Part shown: piece after piece, positions 9,302 to 19,877 of the stretch
Layout: the number at the start of each line of letters is the position of its first letter
Position numbering within the stretch: position 1 is the stretch's first letter
NCBI RefSeq assembly: GCF_000516555.1
Contig: NZ_AZSJ01000004.1
Coordinates: 378,537-442,536 of the forward strand
Direction: 5' to 3'
DNA: 64,000 bases
From: Afipia sp. P52-10
GTDB taxonomy: Bacteria > Pseudomonadota > Alphaproteobacteria > Rhizobiales > Xanthobacteraceae
Notes under the pieces: generated by a model
The model's input: only the letters and a program-made list of their open reading frames with translations
What the model was told of the DNA's origin: nothing
The model's database searches: none
Made by a program: the position numbers and the translations under genes

Positions 9302-10054
9302 ATGCCGCAACCCCATTCCAACATTCCGCGCCGGACCCTGCTGCTGACCGGCGCGAGCCGCGGCATCGGCCACGCCACCGTGATCCGCTTTTCGTCGGCG
9401 GGCTGGCGGGTGATCACCTGCTCGCGTCATCCGTTTCCCGAGGAGTGCCCCTGGGATGCTGGTCCGGAAGATCACATCCAGGTCGACCTCGCCGACCACG
9501 ACGACACCGAACGCGCGGTGAAGGAAATTCGCTCGCGGCTCGAAGGCGGCATGCTGCACGCCCTCGTCAACAACGCGGCGATCTCGCCGAAGGCGGCCGG
9601 CGGCGCACGCATGGGCACGATCGAGACCGACGTCGATACGTGGCAGCATGTGTTCAACGTCAACTTCTTCGCGCCGATCACGCTCGCGCGCGGCCTGATC
9701 GAGGAGCTGAAGGCCGCAAAGGGGTCGGTGGTGAATGTGACGTCGATCGCCGGCTCCCGCGTGCATCCGTTCGCGGGTGCAGCTTACGCGACGTCGAAGG
9801 CGGCGCTCGCCGCGTTGACGCGCGAGATGGCTTCCGATTTCGGCCGCCACGGCGTACGCGTCAACGCCATCGCTCCTGGCGAGATCGACACCGCGATCCT
9901 GTCGCCCGGCACCGAGAAGATCATTCCGCAGATTCCACTCGGCCGGCTCGGCACTCCGGACGAGGTCGCGCGCGTGATCTACGCGCTGACGGCGGAAACA
10001 TCGTCCTACGTGAATGGCGCAGAAATCCATATCAACGGCGGCCAGCACGTCTGA
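9302..10054 (+). CDS. SDR family oxidoreductase
   Basis: This is a 250-residue classical short-chain dehydrogenase. The Rossmann motif TGASRGIG is at 16-23, NNAA at about 90-93, and the catalytic S148, Y162 and K166 (Y-x3-K). The C-terminus ends SSYVNGAEIHINGGQHV, typical of the FabG-like branch. The substrate is not evident. It lies 21 bases after pdxH and probably shares its transcript. FabG-type ketoacyl reductase activity is possible but not implied by context. Confidence 0.9.
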   Translation: MPQPHSNIPRRTLLLTGASRGIGHATVIRFSSAGWRVITCSRHPFPEECPWDAGPEDHIQVDLADHDDTERAVKEIRSRLEGGMLHALVNNAAISPKAAGGARMGTIETDVDTWQHVFNVNFFAPITLARGLIEELKAAKGSVVNVTSIAGSRVHPFAGAAYATSKAALAALTREMASDFGRHGVRVNAIAPGEIDTAILSPGTEKIIPQIPLGRLGTPDEVARVIYALTAETSSYVNGAEIHINGGQHV

Positions 10055-10150
10055 CCGCTGAGTGTCATGCCCGCTCATCGCGGTTTCGGCCTCTGCCACT
10101 TCAACGTCATGGCCGCCATCAGGTCTCGCCTTGAGCGAGCGCAACGCCCT

Positions 10151-10166
10151 GCCCGCGAAAGCGGGC
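10151..10166. repeat. Short intergenic palindrome GCCCGC-gaaa-GCGGGC
   Basis: A perfect six-base inverted repeat around a GAAA tetraloop, followed by ATCCCG. I recall this motif as a common interspersed palindrome in Bradyrhizobium-type genomes. It could also act as a terminator after the SDR gene, but it has no T-tract. Confidence 0.5.
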
Positions 10167-10459
10167 ATCCCGTTCGTGTGAGGTCTCCGTTCAATCGCAA
10201 ACGTCTCGGCGTACTGGGCCTCTGCCTGCGCGGGGGCGACGCAGAATGGAGATCCACACAGGTCCAGGCCGCGGATGACGGCAGAATACATTGACACGCC
10301 TGCGCACCCTGCATTTCGCAGCTCGTTCCCTTGCCCACCTCGCGCTCTCCTCGTTTCTCTTCTTTCGCCAACATCTCAAACAGCCCAGCACGCTTCCAGG
10401 ATCAGCCAACGCGCTTTCAGGATGGCCGATACAGCTTCATTGCAAACACACGTTCGCAT

Positions 10460-10980
10460 TCTCGCGGCACGGAATGCCCGAGGGTTGCGGCGCCGAGCTC
10501 CGGTTTACCCGGCTCCCGGCATGGCAACGCTCCGCCCCCGATGACGAGGGCGCGCGGAACGCCGGACGCTTCAGCGCGTCCGCAGCCTCGCGTGCAAATG
10601 AAAACAAGCACACGAGTTAGCCACCACGGTCACGCCGGACAGCAGCCGGCGTTCCGCACGCGATGGTTGGAACGGCTCGCTCCGCGTTGACCCCCGGTGA
10701 CCGATCCTGGTTCACCACCACTCCAGTTTTGGCGCAGGCTGCCTCTCCTGTCTTGCGAGGGGAGAGAGCGAGCGCTTACGCGCCGCACCATGGCGCAAGG
10801 CGATGCGCCGGGATCACGCGACTTGGGCCGTCCGCAAGACGCCGCCGCCGTCACCGGCCGACCGCTCCGCCGAAAGCAGAACGCCCGATCCGGATCGAGC
10901 GGCGCCCTGCGGCCACCGCATCCCGCCCCGCGGTCGTGACGATCGCGAACGCCCCTCGCATCGGGGCAGGACAGTTAGGA
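10460..10980. repeat. Putative structured multi-copy element
   Basis: Complementary arms GCGGAACGCCGG (10554-10565) and CCGGCGTTCCGC (10646-10657) enclose 80 bases. A smaller hairpin GGACGC/GCGTCC lies inside at 10564-10581. Short peptides read from here look like spurious products that I remember being annotated repeatedly in Bradyrhizobium and Rhodopseudomonas, which suggests an interspersed element or non-coding RNA and not a gene. The boundaries are approximate and the recollection is unverified. Confidence 0.35.
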
Positions 10981-11088
10981 CTATAAGCATGATAGGAATA
11001 TTGTCAAGCGGCGGCGCCGCCATCGCTCAAGGAGCGCGCGTAAACTTGCGGCGTCGGTCCGGGGCATCGCGAAGCGATGAGCCCGGAA

Positions 11089-11228
11089 CCCATACGCCCG
11101 GTGTGCGTGATGGCGCGCAGTGCCGGTGCCCTTGCAAGCAGCCCCCATCGCACGCGCCGTTTGATGTGATCCAAGATCACGGCCGTAACGGCAAACTCAT
11201 CAGCACAGGGTCTATGGATTCCGGGCTC
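11089..11228. repeat. 140-bp repeat A, copy 1
   Basis: Starts CCCATACGCCCGGTGTGCG, contains TTTGATGTGATCCAAGATCA, and ends in the palindrome arm GGATTCCGGGCTC. Three further copies follow at 11373, 12200 and 12548. Next to each is a hairpin of the ATTCCGGG..CCCGGAAT type. Confidence 0.8.
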
Positions 11229-11620
11229 GCGAGCTGTGCTCGCGCCCCGGAATGACGGCGGAGTTGATGCCTGCCTGCGCTTCTCTTCCCGCAAACGGTG
11301 AGAGGTCAAAGAACAGCGCCGCTCCACTCTCTGCCGTCGTTCCGGGACGCGCCTCTTGGCGCGGGCCCGGAACCCATACGCCCGGTGTGCGTGATGGCGC
11401 GCAGTGCCGGTGCCCTTGCAAGCAGCCCCCATCGCACGCGCTCGTTTGATGTGATCCAAGATCATGGACGTAACGGCAAACTCATGAGCACAGGGGTTAT
11501 GGATTCCGGGCTCGATGCTGCGCATCGCCCCGGAATGACGCCAAATGGGTCGATGCGCCCACCCAACTTTCTGCCGTTGTTTCGAACTTGCGGGTGTCGC
11601 TCGCATTGGAAATGCAACGC
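11217..11620. repeat. About 400-bp direct duplication, left arm
   Basis: Runs from the GGATTCCGGGCTCGCGAGC hairpin through a spacer (TTCTCTTCCCGCAAACGGTG, then a stretch beginning AACAGCGCC) and repeat A copy 2 to GAACTTGCGGGTGTCGCTCGC. The right arm at 12051-12437 has the same order with scattered substitutions and short indels. Confidence 0.8.
11373..11513. repeat. 140-bp repeat A, copy 2
   Basis: Nearly identical to copy 1. It differs at a few bases, for example an extra T in CGCTCGTTTGATG and GGACG for GGCCG. It is part of the larger direct duplication 11217-11620 / 12051-12437. Confidence 0.8.
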
Positions 11621-11670
11621 GTGAAAAAGAAGCCGTGAAGAGCCCGTAGAGCCCATCGTGCCATCTGTGG

Positions 11671-11777
11671 CCTCATGGTTCGAGGCGACGATTTGCGCAT
11701 CATCCCATCCGAAAACCGGTTCCCACTTTTCGGGGATGATGCGCGCCGCGCTCCTCACCATGGTCTCCACCATGAGG
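11671..11777. repeat. CCTCATGGTTCGAG..CACCATGAGG repeat interrupted by another palindrome
   Basis: The outer arms are CCTCATGGTTCGAG (11671-11684) and CTCACCATG with CCACCATGAGG (11754-11777). The uninterrupted version lies at 12467-12509. Between the arms here sits the separate palindrome at 11695-11744. Confidence 0.65.
11695..11744. repeat. Rhizobiales-type palindrome GCGCATCATCCC..GGGATGATGCGC
   Basis: Perfect 12-base arms flank a core with CCGAAAACCGGTTCCCACTT. A related element with the core TTCCGAAAGTGACACCGGC and arms GCATGATC/GATCATGC is at 58352-58394. I recall both as variants of a palindrome that is frequent in Rhizobiales. Confidence 0.7.
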
Positions 11778-11792
11778 CGCAGTGCTTCTCGC

Positions 11793-11838
11793 CTTCAGGT
11801 GCAAGGCTTCACGTACAATACTTCAGGTGCAAGGCTTC
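11793..11838. repeat. Tandem 18-bp repeat, period 28
   Basis: CTTCAGGTGCAAGGCTTC occurs at 11793-11810 and again at 11821-11838. Confidence 0.8.
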
Positions 11839-11851
11839 TCCAATCTCCGCC

Positions 11852-11891
11852 GTCATTCCGGGGCGCGAGCAACGCTCGCGAGCCCGGAATC
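11852..11891. repeat. ATTCCGGG-type hairpin
   Basis: GTCATTCCGGGGCGCGAGC pairs with GCTCGCGAGCCCGGAATC around a short loop. It is in the opposite orientation to those linked to repeat A. Confidence 0.75.
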
Positions 11892-12050
11892 TATAACCCC
11901 AGTCTTCACGAGACCACGGACGCCCATGGCCTTCACGCATCGCTTCAGTGCATCTCAGCTTGTGGGTCCAAGCAAGGCAGCAGCGCACGACATTCCTGCT
12001 TTTTGCGGACAGGACGACAGACGCCGCAGACCATCACTGGCGCAGGGCGT

Positions 12051-12437
12051 ATGGATTCCGGGCTCGCGAGCCGCGCCCCGGAATGACGGCGGAGTTGATG
12101 CCTGCGCTTCTCTTCCCGCAAACGGTGAGAGGTCAAAGAACAGCGCCGCTCCACTCTCTGCCGTCGTTCCGGGACGCGCCTCTTGGCGCGGGCCCGGGCC
12201 CCATACCCCCGGTGTGCGTGATGGCGCGCAGTGCCGGTGCCCTTGCAAGCAGCGCCCATCGCACGCGCCGTTTGATGTGATCCAAGATCACGGCCGTAAC
12301 GGCAAACTCATCAGCACAGGGTCTATGGATTCCGGGCTCGATGCTGCGCATCGCCCCGGAATGACGCCAAATGTGTCGATGCGCCACCTAGCTTTCTGCT
12401 GTTGTTTTTGAACTTGCGGGTTTCGCTCGCGCCGGAA
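12051..12437. repeat. About 390-bp direct duplication, right arm
   Basis: Matches 11217-11620 over its whole length at about 830 bases distance. It lacks the TGTGCTCGC of the first hairpin and one CTGC of the left arm. Divergence is a few percent by eye, so the duplication is recent or the arms are kept alike by gene conversion. Confidence 0.8.
12200..12339. repeat. 140-bp repeat A, copy 3
   Basis: Starts CCCATACCCCCGGTGTGCG and is otherwise almost identical to copies 1 and 2. It sits at the same place in the right-hand arm of the large duplication. Confidence 0.8.
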
Positions 12438-12466
12438 TGACGGCGGAGTTGATGCACCCGCTCTGG

Positions 12467-12509
12467 CCTCATGGTTCGAGATGCCGCTCCCGCGCCCCTC
12501 ACCATGAGG
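12467..12509. repeat. CCTCATGGTTCGAG..CTCACCATGAGG repeat, uninterrupted copy
   Basis: Arms CCTCATGGTTCGAG (12467-12480) and CTCACCATGAGG (12498-12509). Compare 11671-11777, where the same arms are separated by an extra palindrome. Confidence 0.65.
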
Positions 12510-12547
12510 AGAAGGCTTTCATACCCGGTTGCCAGTCGTCGAGCTCG

Positions 12548-12632
12548 CCCATCGCACGCGCTGTTTGATGTGATCCAAGATCATGGGCGTAACGGCAAAC
12601 TCATCAGCACAGGGGCTATGGATTCCAGGCTC
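12548..12632. repeat. Repeat A, copy 4 (5'-truncated)
   Basis: Only the last 85 bases are present, from CCCATCGCACGCGCTG to GGATTCCAGGCTC. The copy is followed by the complementary hairpin arm GCTCGCGCCCCGGAATGAC. Confidence 0.75.
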
Positions 12633-12742
12633 GCGAGCTGTGCTCGCGCCCCGGAATGACAGCGCCGGTGTTGGTCCACGCGCACTGGCTCCGTTATCGT
12701 CAGAGCACCCCGCCGGCTCGTTCCGCTCTTCTCGTTCCGCTC

Positions 12743-12826
12743 TTAATGCCACAACAGCGCAATCAGGATGATGATCGGCAGCGGAATTCCGATCAGCCAA
12801 AGCAGCGCACCTTTACCAAAGGTCAT
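12743..12826 (-). CDS. 27-residue single-span membrane peptide
   Basis: The reading frame encodes MTFGKGALLWLIGIPLPIII followed by LIALLWH. It is almost wholly hydrophobic after residue 6, with a GIPLP kink and a terminal WH. A good ribosome site GGAGG lies about seven bases before the ATG at 12826, and the frame ends in TAA. I recognise the pattern LWLIGIPxPIIxLIALLWH from uncharacterised small proteins of Rhizobiales, so I believe it is real. Function is unknown. It lies downstream of ahcY on the same strand, after 233 bases that include a hairpin, and is probably transcribed separately. Confidence 0.7.
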   Translation of the reverse strand: MTFGKGALLWLIGIPLPIIILIALLWH

Positions 12827-13009
12827 GTCAGCTCCCTCCATATGTTGCAGGGGGAAAACGTCACACCGCGAAGGCAGTTCCTGAACCATCGCCGGCTACT
12901 TTTTTCTCGTAGCCGGGAACGATCCACGCGCTTACAGCCCTGTTCCGCATCGTGCTGGCAAGCCCGCACATCGACAAAGCAGATCGCGCTTCCGCGTCCG
13001 CACAAGGAA

Positions 13010-13032
13010 ATGGCCGGGACAAGCCCGGCCAT
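13010..13032. terminator. Hairpin downstream of ahcY, common palindrome
   Basis: ATGGCCGGG and CCCGGCCAT form a perfect nine-base stem with loop ACAAG. On the minus strand it is followed by TTTCC, so it may terminate ahcY transcription. I recall the same sequence as an abundant interspersed palindrome in Bradyrhizobium genomes. Confidence 0.55.
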
Positions 13033-13059
13033 GACGCAAACTCTGCAAGAGACCAGCGC

Positions 13060-14469
<1,410 letters not shown>

Positions 14470-14524
14470 GTGTATTCCTTCATGGTCTGGCTCATTCAAG
14501 CGGGGCTCATTTGAGCCGATGCCT

Positions 14525-14675
14525 AACTCCCTCTCCCGCCTGCGGCGAAAGGGTTGGGTGAGGGGTGCCTGCGAATGCTCGCCCGGCGCACCTGCAACCC
14601 GCGCAATAAAAACGCCCCTCACCCGGATCGCTTCACGATCCGACCTCTCCCCGCTCGCGGGGAGAGGTGAAGGAC
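14525..14675. repeat. CCCTCACCCGG / CTCTCCCCGC-GCGGGGAGAG intergenic repeat
   Basis: The metK-ahcY gap of 220 bases is largely filled by two facing pieces: CTCCCTCTCCCGCCTGCGG..GGGTGAGGGG and CCCCTCACCCGG..CTCTCCCCGCTCGCGGGGAG. Such paired elements are common between Rhizobiales genes. I saw no SAH riboswitch-like structure here, but I could not fold the sequence. Confidence 0.6.
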
Positions 14676-14689
14676 AGCGTTGATTGGCC

Positions 14690-15886
<1,197 letters not shown>

Positions 15887-15937
15887 CAACTTAAATCCTT
15901 CTCGAGGTGAACTTTCCGGCAAGTGTGGATGTGGCTG

Positions 15938-17347
15938 TCAGTCTCGCCGGCGCGAGATGACGTAGGACTCGTCGTAGAACCAAAGTCCGTTGTGCCGGCG
16001 CAGGACTTCTTTGGTGGCATCAAGATAACGGCCGCTCTCGGTGACTTCGGTCAAGCGATCATCCTCGATCTGGGCGACATACACCGCTGCGTTCCAGGCT
16101 GCAAACGCCGTCGAGGTGCCGATCGGCCCCGTCACTTCGTTGGGCAGCGCTTCCATATCGTACCGGAAGATCGAGCGATGGTCTGCGTATGCGTTGAAAT
16201 TAAGATCGCGGCCGGCCGAACCGAGTTCGTATTTCACCGCGCGCAACAGGTCATGGCGGCTGACCGAGAAAGGATTTTCTCCAGGCCAGATCGCTTCGAT
16301 GATTTCCATGCCCGGATCGTGGCCATGGGAGTGAATGCCGATCAGGCGGCCGCCGGCGCGCAGCGCACGCGCGAGCGGCGCGATGATGCGCTTGGCGCGG
16401 AACGTCTCCGACGACTTCGCGCGATAGGGCTGCGAGGCGATGATCAGGTCGAAGTTCGCCTCGGCGCGGCCGGGGCGCGGGATCACCGGGTCGAGCATGA
16501 AGCGATGGTCGTCGCGATAGAACACGAGGCAGATCGGCCGCTCGTACACCGGCATGCCGGAGCGCTCCGACACATTGGCGCGCCAGTTCTCGTCGAGGAA
16601 CGGCTGCAGCTCGTTGATCTGCGCCTCGAAGTCCGCCGATGACGCGCCGCTCAGCGGCACCTCGCGCCAGATCAGGCTGGACGCGGCCGACGGCGACTTC
16701 GGCGACAGCCACGGCGCCTCGGCATAGGCCATGTTGGTCAGCACGAACACGGTGGCGGGGTGCTCGTAGAGCCGGTCCGGCAGCTTCTGCAGGACCAGCT
16801 TGATGTCCTCCAGGCTGATCTCCTTGCCAGCGATATAGAACGGCATGTGCGGGAAGCGGCTGTGCATCGTCCGCATCACCCGCGCGAGCACGGTGCCGTC
16901 GCCGACGCCGGCGTCGAACACCCGCACCGCCGGCGGCCGCGGATGGATGTTGCCGAGCTCGAGCCCGACGCGCTCGGCGATCACCCGCTTCTCGCTGCAG
17001 GTGTGGACGAACAGCAGATACTTCTGCCGGTTCTCGAAGAAGCGGAAGTTGGTGCGCGGGTCACGCTTTTCCAGGGGCGGCTCCGGTGGGCGGACGATCG
17101 GCACGCCGGGAATGCCCGCAGAGGTCTGCCCCATATAGCCGCGGATGCGCTCCAGCGTGTCGATGGTGATCCGCTTCTCGTCGCGGAGCCGCTGCACGAG
17201 CTTGCCGTCATTGACCGCGCGACGGCCGAAGGTGGATTCCGCCATGCCTTCGCGGCGGCAGAATTCCGAAATCTCGGCGATGAGCGCGTCGTTCTTCACG
17301 GGGCTTTCGGCGTTGGGAAAGATGAATTCTGCCCAAGCCACTACCAT
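15938..17347 (-). CDS. Methyltransferase-like protein with N-terminal HTH-like region
   Basis: This 469-residue protein has no family name I can give. Residues about 20-72 (ISEFCRREGMAESTFGRRAV..TLERIRGYM) resemble a lambda-type helix-turn-helix. Residues 144-152, FDAGVGDGT, match the glycine-rich SAM-binding motif I of class I methyltransferases, and FDLIIASQPYRAKS (about 317) resembles the motif IV region of that fold. It is longer than a plain methyltransferase. It starts the strand-wise cluster methyltransferase-metK-ahcY, so it may depend on that cycle. It could be a sequence-specific regulator with a methyltransferase fold. I see no proof of activity. Confidence 0.6.
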   Translation of the reverse strand: MVVAWAEFIFPNAESPVKNDALIAEISEFCRREGMAESTFGRRAVNDGKLVQRLRDEKRITIDTLERIRGYMGQTSAGIPGVPIVRPPEPPLEKRDPRTNFRFFENRQKYLLFVHTCSEKRVIAERVGLELGNIHPRPPAVRVFDAGVGDGTVLARVMRTMHSRFPHMPFYIAGKEISLEDIKLVLQKLPDRLYEHPATVFVLTNMAYAEAPWLSPKSPSAASSLIWREVPLSGASSADFEAQINELQPFLDENWRANVSERSGMPVYERPICLVFYRDDHRFMLDPVIPRPGRAEANFDLIIASQPYRAKSSETFRAKRIIAPLARALRAGGRLIGIHSHGHDPGMEIIEAIWPGENPFSVSRHDLLRAVKYELGSAGRDLNFNAYADHRSIFRYDMEALPNEVTGPIGTSTAFAAWNAAVYVAQIEDDRLTEVTESGRYLDATKEVLRRHNGLWFYDESYVISRRRD

Positions 17348-17476
17348 GACCGTCCCATTCGCGGAAGAGCAGGCGGTGATAAATCAACCAGGACCTGTCG
17401 TCCTGCCCAACGGCTTTGTTACACTTTGCCCACCGGCACGCGAGTCGCCGGTTCTGCGATTCAACGAAAGCGATCA

Positions 17477-18091
17477 ATGACTTCAGCCACCGTCGGCGGA
17501 ACCGAGGGCTATGCCGAACAGGCCGACGCGCTGGTGGGCCCGATGGACGCTGTGCGCTTTGCTGATCTGCATCGGCCGATCCTCCCGCTGATTCCGGCGG
17601 CGCCCTGCCCGGTGCTCGATATCGGCGCAGGCACCGGACGCGACGCGGCCGCCTTTGCGGCCATGGGCCATACCGTCGTGGCGGTGGAGCCGACGGCGGC
17701 GCTGCGACGCTACGCCATGACGCGGCATCCTTCGCCCGCCATCGCATGGCTCGACGACAGCCTGCCGCATCTGGCGACGCTGCTGTCACGCGGCCGGCAG
17801 TTCGACCTGGTGATGCTGACGGCGGTCTGGATGCATCTCGACGCCGCTGAGCGGCAGGCGGCGATGCCGAACCTCGCGCGGTTGACCGCAACAGGCGGAC
17901 GGCTCTCCATCACCCTCCGCCACGGGCCGGTGCCGGCGGGCCGGCGCATGTTCGATGTCTCAGCGACCGAGACGATCGCGCTCGCCGCGGAGGCCGGTCT
18001 GCAGCTTGTGCTGCGGCTCGACAACCAGCCGAGCCAGTTCAACCGCACCGACGTCACCTGGACGCGGCTCGCCTTCGTCAAACCGGCCTGA
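17477..18091 (+). CDS. Class I SAM-dependent methyltransferase
   Basis: This is a 204-residue small-molecule-type methyltransferase. Motif I VLDIGAGTGRD is at 46-56 and the motif II acidic residue in VVAVEPT at about 67-73. FDLVMLTAVWMHLD corresponds to motif IV, and GGRLSITLRHG to a later strand. There is no sign of a nucleic-acid binding domain. The ATG at 17477 is chosen because the SAM motif is then at normal distance. The open frame extends far upstream through the antisense of its neighbour, which is rejected. It is divergent from the HTH-methyltransferase gene. Substrate unknown. Confidence 0.8.
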   Translation: MTSATVGGTEGYAEQADALVGPMDAVRFADLHRPILPLIPAAPCPVLDIGAGTGRDAAAFAAMGHTVVAVEPTAALRRYAMTRHPSPAIAWLDDSLPHLATLLSRGRQFDLVMLTAVWMHLDAAERQAAMPNLARLTATGGRLSITLRHGPVPAGRRMFDVSATETIALAAEAGLQLVLRLDNQPSQFNRTDVTWTRLAFVKPA

Positions 18092-18381
18092 GCGGTTCTT
18101 GCGCGCGCTGCTCATCTCAGCCGCCAGCGAATGGGTGAGAGGACCAGCGCTGATGGCACGCGACGACACCGGACCTGTGCGGCCCATGGTTTCCTCGTTA
18201 GCGAATGGGCCGTTCGGATTCACTGAACCGCACGGCGTATCACACGGCCGGCCGCGAACATGCGCCGGACCATAGCTTTGCGTCGCCAGGTGGCTTGTAT
18301 TGTCAGACGGCCTCGTGTTGTCAGCCGGACGCCGCCGGCGCGCCGCAGCGGCAGCTTACCCGATCGGAGGCAGTGCCCCGC

Positions 18382-19167
18382 TCACTCCATGAGGGTGATG
18401 ACATCGCCTTGCCGCACGCTGCCTTCGGATAGCACCGCGCAATAGACCCCCACCTTGTTGTCGTACTGCTTGGCGACGGTGCGCAGCACGTCCGCGCTCT
18501 CCTCGGCGGTGTCGGGGTCGATCGAGATCATCTTGCAGCGCGGATCGCGATCCAGCACGGCGATCACCACGCGCTCGCCGATCCGCAACTGCCTGCCGAC
18601 GAAGCGGTCCTCGGCGAAACCACCGGCAGGCCCGAGATCGGCATAGATGTTGGCGCGGAAGCGGCGCGGATCGAGCGTGCGGTCGAGCTCGTCGCTGAGC
18701 TGCGAGACCGTCTTCAGCGAGATCAGCGAGACCGGACGGCAATCGGTCAACGCACGGTCTGAGCGGATCAGCGACAGCTTGCCGGCATCGACCGCAGGCG
18801 TCGCCAGCATCGTCCGCAGCGCCGGATCATCCACCGCCAGCACCTCGCCGGACGGCGTGGTCACATCGACCGCAAGCGCTTCCGGGTAAAGCGGCGTGAT
18901 GCCGGGACCGAGCGCCTCGGCCGCGGCCTGGTTGAGCGGCCGCGCCGCGCGCGCGGCATCGCGGAAGCGCGGCTTGTACAACAGCATCTGCGCCTTGGCC
19001 CGGCCGGTGAAGAACGGAAAGCCCGCGGGCGCCGCCGCATTGATGAAGGCGCAGTGGCGATCGCCGAACACGCCGGCATAACCGACGAAAGCCTCCGCGA
19101 GTTGCTCACCCGCCATGCTCTTCACCGGATAACGCCACAGGCTCTCGACGCGGCCGACAATGGTCAT
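18382..19167 (-). CDS. MOSC domain protein
   Basis: This 261-residue protein combines the MOSC N-terminal beta-barrel (MTIVGRVESLWRYPVKSMAGE) and a MOSC domain containing VSLISLKTVSQLSD, RFRANIYADLG and the conserved cysteine in DPRCKMISIDPDT. MOSC proteins relate to the molybdenum-cofactor sulfurase C-terminus and mARC, and they carry sulfur or molybdenum cofactor. The exact substrate is unknown. The ATG at 19167 gives a compact N-terminus. The next ATG upstream (19182) adds five residues and cannot be excluded. No Mo-enzyme gene is adjacent. Confidence 0.85.
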   Translation of the reverse strand: MTIVGRVESLWRYPVKSMAGEQLAEAFVGYAGVFGDRHCAFINAAAPAGFPFFTGRAKAQMLLYKPRFRDAARAARPLNQAAAEALGPGITPLYPEALAVDVTTPSGEVLAVDDPALRTMLATPAVDAGKLSLIRSDRALTDCRPVSLISLKTVSQLSDELDRTLDPRRFRANIYADLGPAGGFAEDRFVGRQLRIGERVVIAVLDRDPRCKMISIDPDTAEESADVLRTVAKQYDNKVGVYCAVLSEGSVRQGDVITLME

Positions 19168-19395
19168 GCTCTCTGCCCGCAAAGCTGCATCAGACTCAAC
19201 GCGCGCAGTGTTTCCGATCCTGCTTCGTAACGCAACGACGCACCCCCCGCGCGCGGCCCGGCGCCTGCGGTATCATGGCCTCCGAACGTTGAATAAAACC
19301 TGCGGAGGCCGACGCTAACCTTTGTTAAGGAACGCCGGTCAGGGTCGGGCTACCCATGTCCCGTTCGAGCCATTCCGTCATCGGAGGCTATCGTG

Positions 19396-19647
19396 ATGAA
19401 CCAACCGGACTCTGTCACCGAAAACGGTCACACCAAAACCGTCCGCCTACACCAAGCAAAGATGCAAGACTTGAAGGCCAAACTCGAGAAGCTGCTGACC
19501 GATGCCGAGGATTGCGACCTGATCGCTAAACTCGCCACCGACAACGTCAAGCGCGAGACGTTCAACAAACTGGCGCGCCAGCTCCGGCAGATGGCTGCCG
19601 AGGTCGAAGCCGTCCTCAAGGCACGGCAAGCATCGAACGAGCAATAG
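19396..19647 (+). CDS. Small helical protein, possible coiled coil
   Basis: This is an 83-residue charged protein, not assigned to a family. Residues about 20-78 are predicted helical with heptad-like leucines (MQDLKAKLEKLLTDA, FNKLARQLRQMAAEVEAVLKA). There is no signal peptide and no cysteine-rich motif, although one C is present in AEDCDL. GGAGG at 19383-19387 is eight bases before the ATG at 19396. A GTG three bases earlier is less well spaced. It stands alone between a MOSC gene and a Crp/Fnr gene. Confidence 0.65.
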   Translation: MNQPDSVTENGHTKTVRLHQAKMQDLKAKLEKLLTDAEDCDLIAKLATDNVKRETFNKLARQLRQMAAEVEAVLKARQASNEQ

Positions 19648-19877
19648 TCCGCAGCAGCGCAGGCGCAATGCTGCCACCCCGAAGGAATTAAGGTTCCACG
19701 GGTGCGTTATCCATGTTAAGCAGCTGGCAGCAGGCCGACCGGATGACGCGCATCTCGGCCCTTTTCAGTTTCGCGTCTCGGAGCCCATCCATCCACCACG
19801 GCCATCCACGACAGCCTGGGTATCACTGCGACGTGCACCGCGTCCGCATACGATAAGTTATTGCAACGGATCACATC

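Larger units (their letters stand above)
10055..12742. other. 2.7-kb stretch without a supportable gene, rich in repeats
   Basis: Many short frames are open on both strands but none has a ribosome site with a recognisable product. Several translate repeats, so the same peptide strings recur in different frames. The left third (10055-10440) looks like unique sequence. 10460-10980 resembles a structured element. 11040-12660 is a mosaic of repeats described separately. No transposase remnant, tRNA or attachment site was found. Confidence 0.7.

Noticed and set aside
10990-11040. Transposon end or IS remnant at the start of the repeat mosaic
   Set aside because: No transposase fragment, terminal inverted repeat pair or target duplication could be identified by eye.
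11040-12660. Several short proteins sharing strings like GTHTPGVRDGAQC
   Set aside because: The same peptides appear in different frames because they are translations of repeat A. None has a ribosome site or a stable start.
11040-12660. CRISPR array
   Set aside because: The repeats are long (85-400 bases), irregularly spaced and imperfect, and no cas gene is near.
14470-14689. SAH or SAM riboswitch upstream of ahcY
   Set aside because: The gap is mostly an interspersed repeat pair, and I could not recognise a riboswitch core. The metK leader is only 51 bases, too short for the known classes. A covariance-model search would decide.
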